Below are positions 5,754 through 8,241 of a stretch of DNA of 8,241 nucleotides, piece after piece. The notes below the pieces were generated by a model. That model ran no database searches. It was not told where the DNA came from and saw only the letters and a list, made by a program, of their open reading frames with translations. Numbering within the stretch: the first letter of the stretch is position 1; each line of letters starts with the position of its first letter. The translations under genes were made by a program, and so were the position numbers. This DNA comes from Bacteriovoracaceae bacterium UBA7317 (GTDB lineage: Bacteria; Bdellovibrionota; Bacteriovoracia; Bacteriovoracales; Bacteriovoracaceae), in contig DKQD01000056.1 of the NCBI GenBank assembly GCA_002474345.1, positions 1-8,241 of the forward strand, written 5' to 3'.

Positions 5754-6770
5754 TTATTGTTGCTCAAAATAATCTAAGGCCATGCGGACTGTTCCCCTTC
5801 CTGATGATTTTGCCGCGTACATCATTTTATCGGCGAGGGCCAATATTTCATGACGACTATTTCCATTTTCTGGGAAAAGCGCAATCCCTATAGAAACAGT
5901 CAAGCGAAAACCTTTGTTGGAACCAGGGTAAACAAATTCCTTATTTTTTACCTTTTTTAAAATTCTTTCCCCTATTTTTTGAGAGGTTTCTTTATCAGCA
6001 TAAGGAATTATTAAGACAAATTCATCTCCGCCATACCTATAGATGAGATCATTTTTTCTCAGAACTTCCTTTAACAAAGCCCCAATTTCGGCCAAGATTT
6101 GAGTCCCTACCAAGTGTCCATGTCCATCATTTACGTTTTTGAAATGATCTATATCTATGAAAAGAACAGCAAAAGTCTCTCCAAAAGAGTTATAACGGCA
6201 AACCCATTTGTCCAAATCATTGTTTAATTTTCTTTGATTAAATAGCCCCGTTACATCATCAAGGTGAACTAAAGTATTTTGTTCAACAACTCTTTCATAA
6301 GTTTGAAAGTTGCCATAAATTTTATCTAAAGAATTGGAGACAAGCTTTAAGTTTTCTTCATTTTGCACTGAAACTTCGTCAAATTGCCCAAAACCTACGA
6401 CGAGCTGCTCGTGATTTTCGCCAAATAGGAAAGCAAAGTAAGTTTTATATTTCCCTCTTTCAAAAAGCCATCTTCTGTTTGAAAAATCATCGTAATCAAC
6501 GAAGTTCATAAATTCACAAAAACTCTTAGATTCCAACATCTTTAAACTTTCAAAGCTTCTGTATACCCTTCTTAACTGAGGTTTATAACCTTTAGGACCT
6601 TTATGATTTAAGTTTTGTCGGGAAAGTGAAAAAACGGAAAGTGGATCAATAGAAAGCTCATCACGAAGAAAAAAATCTATTTTTTTATATAACTCTGGAA
6701 CTCCCCATTCGATATTGAGACTTGAAAGAAAAGTAATTAAATTTTTGTAAAAGAGATTCTGGTCCAACAC
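5754..6770 (-). CDS. Diguanylate cyclase: N-terminal GAF-like region plus GGDEF domain
   Basis: The enzyme makes the second messenger cyclic di-GMP from two GTP. Residues about 168-332 form a complete GGDEF domain: DDVTGLFNQRKL (171-182), FIDIDHFKNVND (204-215) with metal ligand D206, YGGDEF (246-251) with G247-G248-D249-E250-F251 intact, SIGIALFP (293-300) and ADKMMYAAKSSGRGTV (313-328). RKND (238-241) matches the RxxD inhibitory site, so feedback control by c-di-GMP is expected. Residues 1-165 have no membrane segment. Their helix/strand pattern and the helical linker leading into GGDEF resemble a GAF-type sensor, though I cannot assign a ligand. The start is non-ATG: GTG at 6770 lies four bases after GGAG (6775-6778), while the next codon, TTG, lies seven bases after it and may be the true start. 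It sits 53 bases after the acidic coiled-coil gene and 11 bases before the phosphoesterase gene, so the three are probably co-transcribed. Confidence 0.93.
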   Translation of the reverse strand: MLDQNLFYKNLITFLSSLNIEWGVPELYKKIDFFLRDELSIDPLSVFSLSRQNLNHKGPKGYKPQLRRVYRSFESLKMLESKSFCEFMNFVDYDDFSNRRWLFERGKYKTYFAFLFGENHEQLVVGFGQFDEVSVQNEENLKLVSNSLDKIYGNFQTYERVVEQNTLVHLDDVTGLFNQRKLNNDLDKWVCRYNSFGETFAVLFIDIDHFKNVNDGHGHLVGTQILAEIGALLKEVLRKNDLIYRYGGDEFVLIIPYADKETSQKIGERILKKVKNKEFVYPGSNKGFRLTVSIGIALFPENGNSRHEILALADKMMYAAKSSGRGTVRMALDYFEQQ

Positions 6771-6774
6771 TTTA

Positions 6775-6778
6775 CTCC
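6775..6778 (-). promoter_or_regulatory. Shine-Dalgarno GGAG deciding the cyclase start
   Basis: GGAG on the minus strand precedes the tandem start codons GTG (6770-6768) and TTG (6767-6765). Spacing is four bases to GTG and seven to TTG, and seven is closer to the spacing of the other genes here. No other in-frame start exists upstream before an in-frame TAG at 6794-6792. A second, better-looking AAAGGAG on the minus strand near 6797-6803 has no start codon at a usable distance. Confidence 0.55.
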
Positions 6779-6823
6779 ACGACTTTAACTTCTATCTCCT
6801 TTAGCATCCAAAACCTTAGCAAC

Positions 6824-8241
6824 CTAATCTGAGTCAGAAAGAGAGTCTTCATCTTCTTTAAATTGATTTAGGGAGCTTTTCAATGTTTCCATAACATGAG
6901 AAAGCTTGCGCTCAAGTTTTTTTGTTTCAGACTTAGACCTTTGTTCTGAGGACTCTAAAGTCTCCATATTAAACTCTAAAGAATCTATCTTTCTCTTCAA
7001 ATCCATAATTTTTTCATCACGAGTTTTAAGTTGAGATGCAGAGTCCATAGATACAAGCTCTAAACGACTTTCTAACTCTTGCTCTCTCTTTCTAACTTGC
7101 GAAAAATTTACCCTGAATTTTTGATTTACTTCATCAAGTTGAGCTTTATAATGCTTATATTTCTCCTCAAGCACGGAATTTTTTCTTTCTGCTAAAGAAA
7201 GCCTCTCTTTAAGACCTTCACTCTCCTTGTAGTGCCTTTGCTTCATAACTTCAAGCTCTATTTTTAGTTCCTCAATCTCTGCACTTTGTCCCCTATTTTT
7301 TTGCTTTAGGCCTTCACTTTCACTTTCGAGAGAATTAATTGTCTCGAGCAATGTATCTCTTTCAATACGCAACTCTTGTACGATTACTTTAAAACGAGTC
7401 AATTGATCCGAATCAAAATCAGAAAAAGCTTCTTTTTGGGTGACCCGCCCTTCATTTAATTCTAAGTTTCGAGACGGTAAAGCACCATCCGCAGGCGTTG
7501 TCCTATCAACCGATGCAGGTGCCTTATTTAAGGAAACGCCTCCATCTAATTTTAATGTTCCACCATCATCAAGCTCTTCTTCATCATCCAATTCACTCAA
7601 GTCCTCAAATTCACCTAAGTCTTCCAGTTCTCCTAAGTCTTCCAGCTCACTTAAGGTACTTATATCTTCACCCAGTCTTTCATCTAACATAGGGTCAGTC
7701 GAATCTCCTAAATCATCTGATATGCCGTCTGAGTTTTCTGTGTTTTCTAGGTGCTCTGCATTTAAAGATAATGAAAGGCTTTGTTCAAGATCTGGAAATG
7801 CAGAGTCTTCGCCTTCAGGGAAAGCAGCATCCTCATCAGATTCGGGATACAAAGGCTCAACGTTATTACCTTCTTCATTACTTAGTTCAAGACCATCATG
7901 ACCTTCACCTAAATTTATAGAATTATGATCTGCCTCTACTCCTTCAAATTGAAGAACTCCATCATCACCATCATCTTTATCAGGTTCTTCAATTGATCCG
8001 CTCTTATCTAAATCAATATCAGTGTCATCTGTGGTTTCAAGCTCCATTTCATCTAGAGGGACTCCGTCTTGAGGTTCTTCAGAGTTATCATCCTTTTCAG
8101 CCAAAGCCTCCTCCTCTTCTTCAATTCTGTCTTCGCTTGAATCATTAAAATCTTCTTTATTACTGCTTTCTTTTATCAAGTCCTCTTCGTCAGAGTCTTC
8201 TACTAACACTAGACTTAGGTGAGGCTCCTTGGGAGTATTTT
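6824..8241 (-). CDS. Acidic low-complexity protein with C-terminal coiled coil, probably 5'-partial
   Basis: I do not recognise a family. Numbering from a GTG at 8209, residues 1-225 are dominated by Asp, Glu, Ser, Gly and Leu and look disordered: between K78 and K220 the only basic residue is R178. A repeated ELEDLG motif occupies about 187-207. Residues about 265-450 form a long, mixed-charge heptad-rich coiled coil, and the protein ends in another acidic patch. No enzyme motif, membrane segment or signal peptide is visible. The GTG at 8209 is a doubtful start: the frame stays open through all remaining bases to the right edge, and the nearest AAGGAG (8225-8230) lies 15 bases away. The true start is therefore probably outside the window. 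It leads a likely operon with the cyclase (53 bases) and phosphoesterase. A scaffold or partner-binding role is plausible from architecture alone. Confidence 0.75.
   Translation of the reverse strand, partial: NTPKEPHLSLVLVEDSDEEDLIKESSNKEDFNDSSEDRIEEEEEALAEKDDNSEEPQDGVPLDEMELETTDDTDIDLDKSGSIEEPDKDDGDDGVLQFEGVEADHNSINLGEGHDGLELSNEEGNNVEPLYPESDEDAAFPEGEDSAFPDLEQSLSLSLNAEHLENTENSDGISDDLGDSTDPMLDERLGEDISTLSELEDLGELEDLGEFEDLSELDDEEELDDGGTLKLDGGVSLNKAPASVDRTTPADGALPSRNLELNEGRVTQKEAFSDFDSDQLTRFKVIVQELRIERDTLLETINSLESESEGLKQKNRGQSAEIEELKIELEVMKQRHYKESEGLKERLSLAERKNSVLEEKYKHYKAQLDEVNQKFRVNFSQVRKREQELESRLELVSMDSASQLKTRDEKIMDLKRKIDSLEFNMETLESSEQRSKSETKKLERKLSHVMETLKSSLNQFKEDEDSLSDSD
7594..7657 (-). repeat. 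18-base degenerate tandem repeat encoding ELEDLG-type units
   Basis: Successive units begin at 7594, 7612, 7630 and 7648 (the last one partial). The two central units differ at only a few positions (tcacctaagtcttccagt versus tctcctaagtcttccagc on the plus strand). In the acidic protein they encode six-residue units close to ELEDLG. The phase is exactly in frame, so gain or loss of a unit would change length without a frameshift. Confidence 0.7.

Noticed and set aside
7440..7901. Plus-strand open frame encoding a serine-rich 153-residue peptide (and a shorter overlapping one at 7498-7692)
   Set aside because: It is the antisense image of the Asp/Glu/Leu-rich acidic gene, whose codons reverse into Ser-rich and His/Leu-rich reading; there is no ribosome site, and the minus-strand gene explains the bias.
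8165..8209. LVLVEDSDEED resembling the first strand of a response-regulator receiver domain
   Set aside because: The similarity stops after the acidic cluster; no following phospho-acceptor Asp, Thr/Ser or Lys motif appears, only low-complexity acidic sequence.
1..8241. Possible defence, toxin-antitoxin, phage or transposon genes
   Set aside because: All long frames are accounted for by the eight genes described; no integrase, transposase, nuclease, methylase or toxin motifs were seen, nor flanking direct repeats or tRNA attachment sites.

Overview
The window is ordinary-looking, gene-dense bacterial chromosome with low GC (about one third G+C by eye) and A/T-rich third codon positions. The folate/FAD-dependent tRNA methylase TrmFO, a lysine-tailed histone-H1-like protein, a diguanylate cyclase and a UDP-glucuronate decarboxylase-type enzyme together would fit a low-GC relative of the Bdellovibrio/Bacteriovorax lineage. 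That placement is an impression from gene content and composition, not a demonstrated one. There are no tRNA or rRNA genes, transposases, phage genes, CRISPR arrays or recognisable defence genes, and no gene-free stretch longer than about 110 bases.

Left part (1-2190, minus strand): trmFO is followed 79 bases downstream by the first 244 residues of a UDP-glucuronate decarboxylase-like SDR enzyme that runs off the left edge. The gap holds a perfect 19-base palindrome and a repeated 8-mer. Middle (2191-4649, plus strand): a 108-base divergent intergenic region separates trmFO from nadE, which encodes glutamine-dependent NAD+ synthetase. It is followed by a 159-residue protein with a helical, coiled-coil-like body and an extremely lysine-rich C-terminal tail. 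That gene meets the next one tail to tail with only 7 bases between stop codons.

Right part (4657-8241, minus strand): three closely spaced genes look like one operon. In transcription order they are a highly acidic, low-complexity protein with a long coiled coil (its frame stays open to the right edge), a GGDEF diguanylate cyclase with an intact product-inhibition site, and a calcineurin-like metallophosphoesterase whose start codon has no Shine-Dalgarno sequence and lies 11 bases after the cyclase stop.

The left and middle genes are housekeeping (tRNA modification, NAD synthesis, nucleotide-sugar metabolism). The right-hand trio is the least explained part: a c-di-GMP synthase sandwiched between a predicted scaffold-like protein and a phosphoesterase resembling the LpxH superfamily. 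No clearly new system is demonstrated. The best leads are this trio, the polycationic protein, and the proline in the dinucleotide-binding loop of the SDR enzyme.
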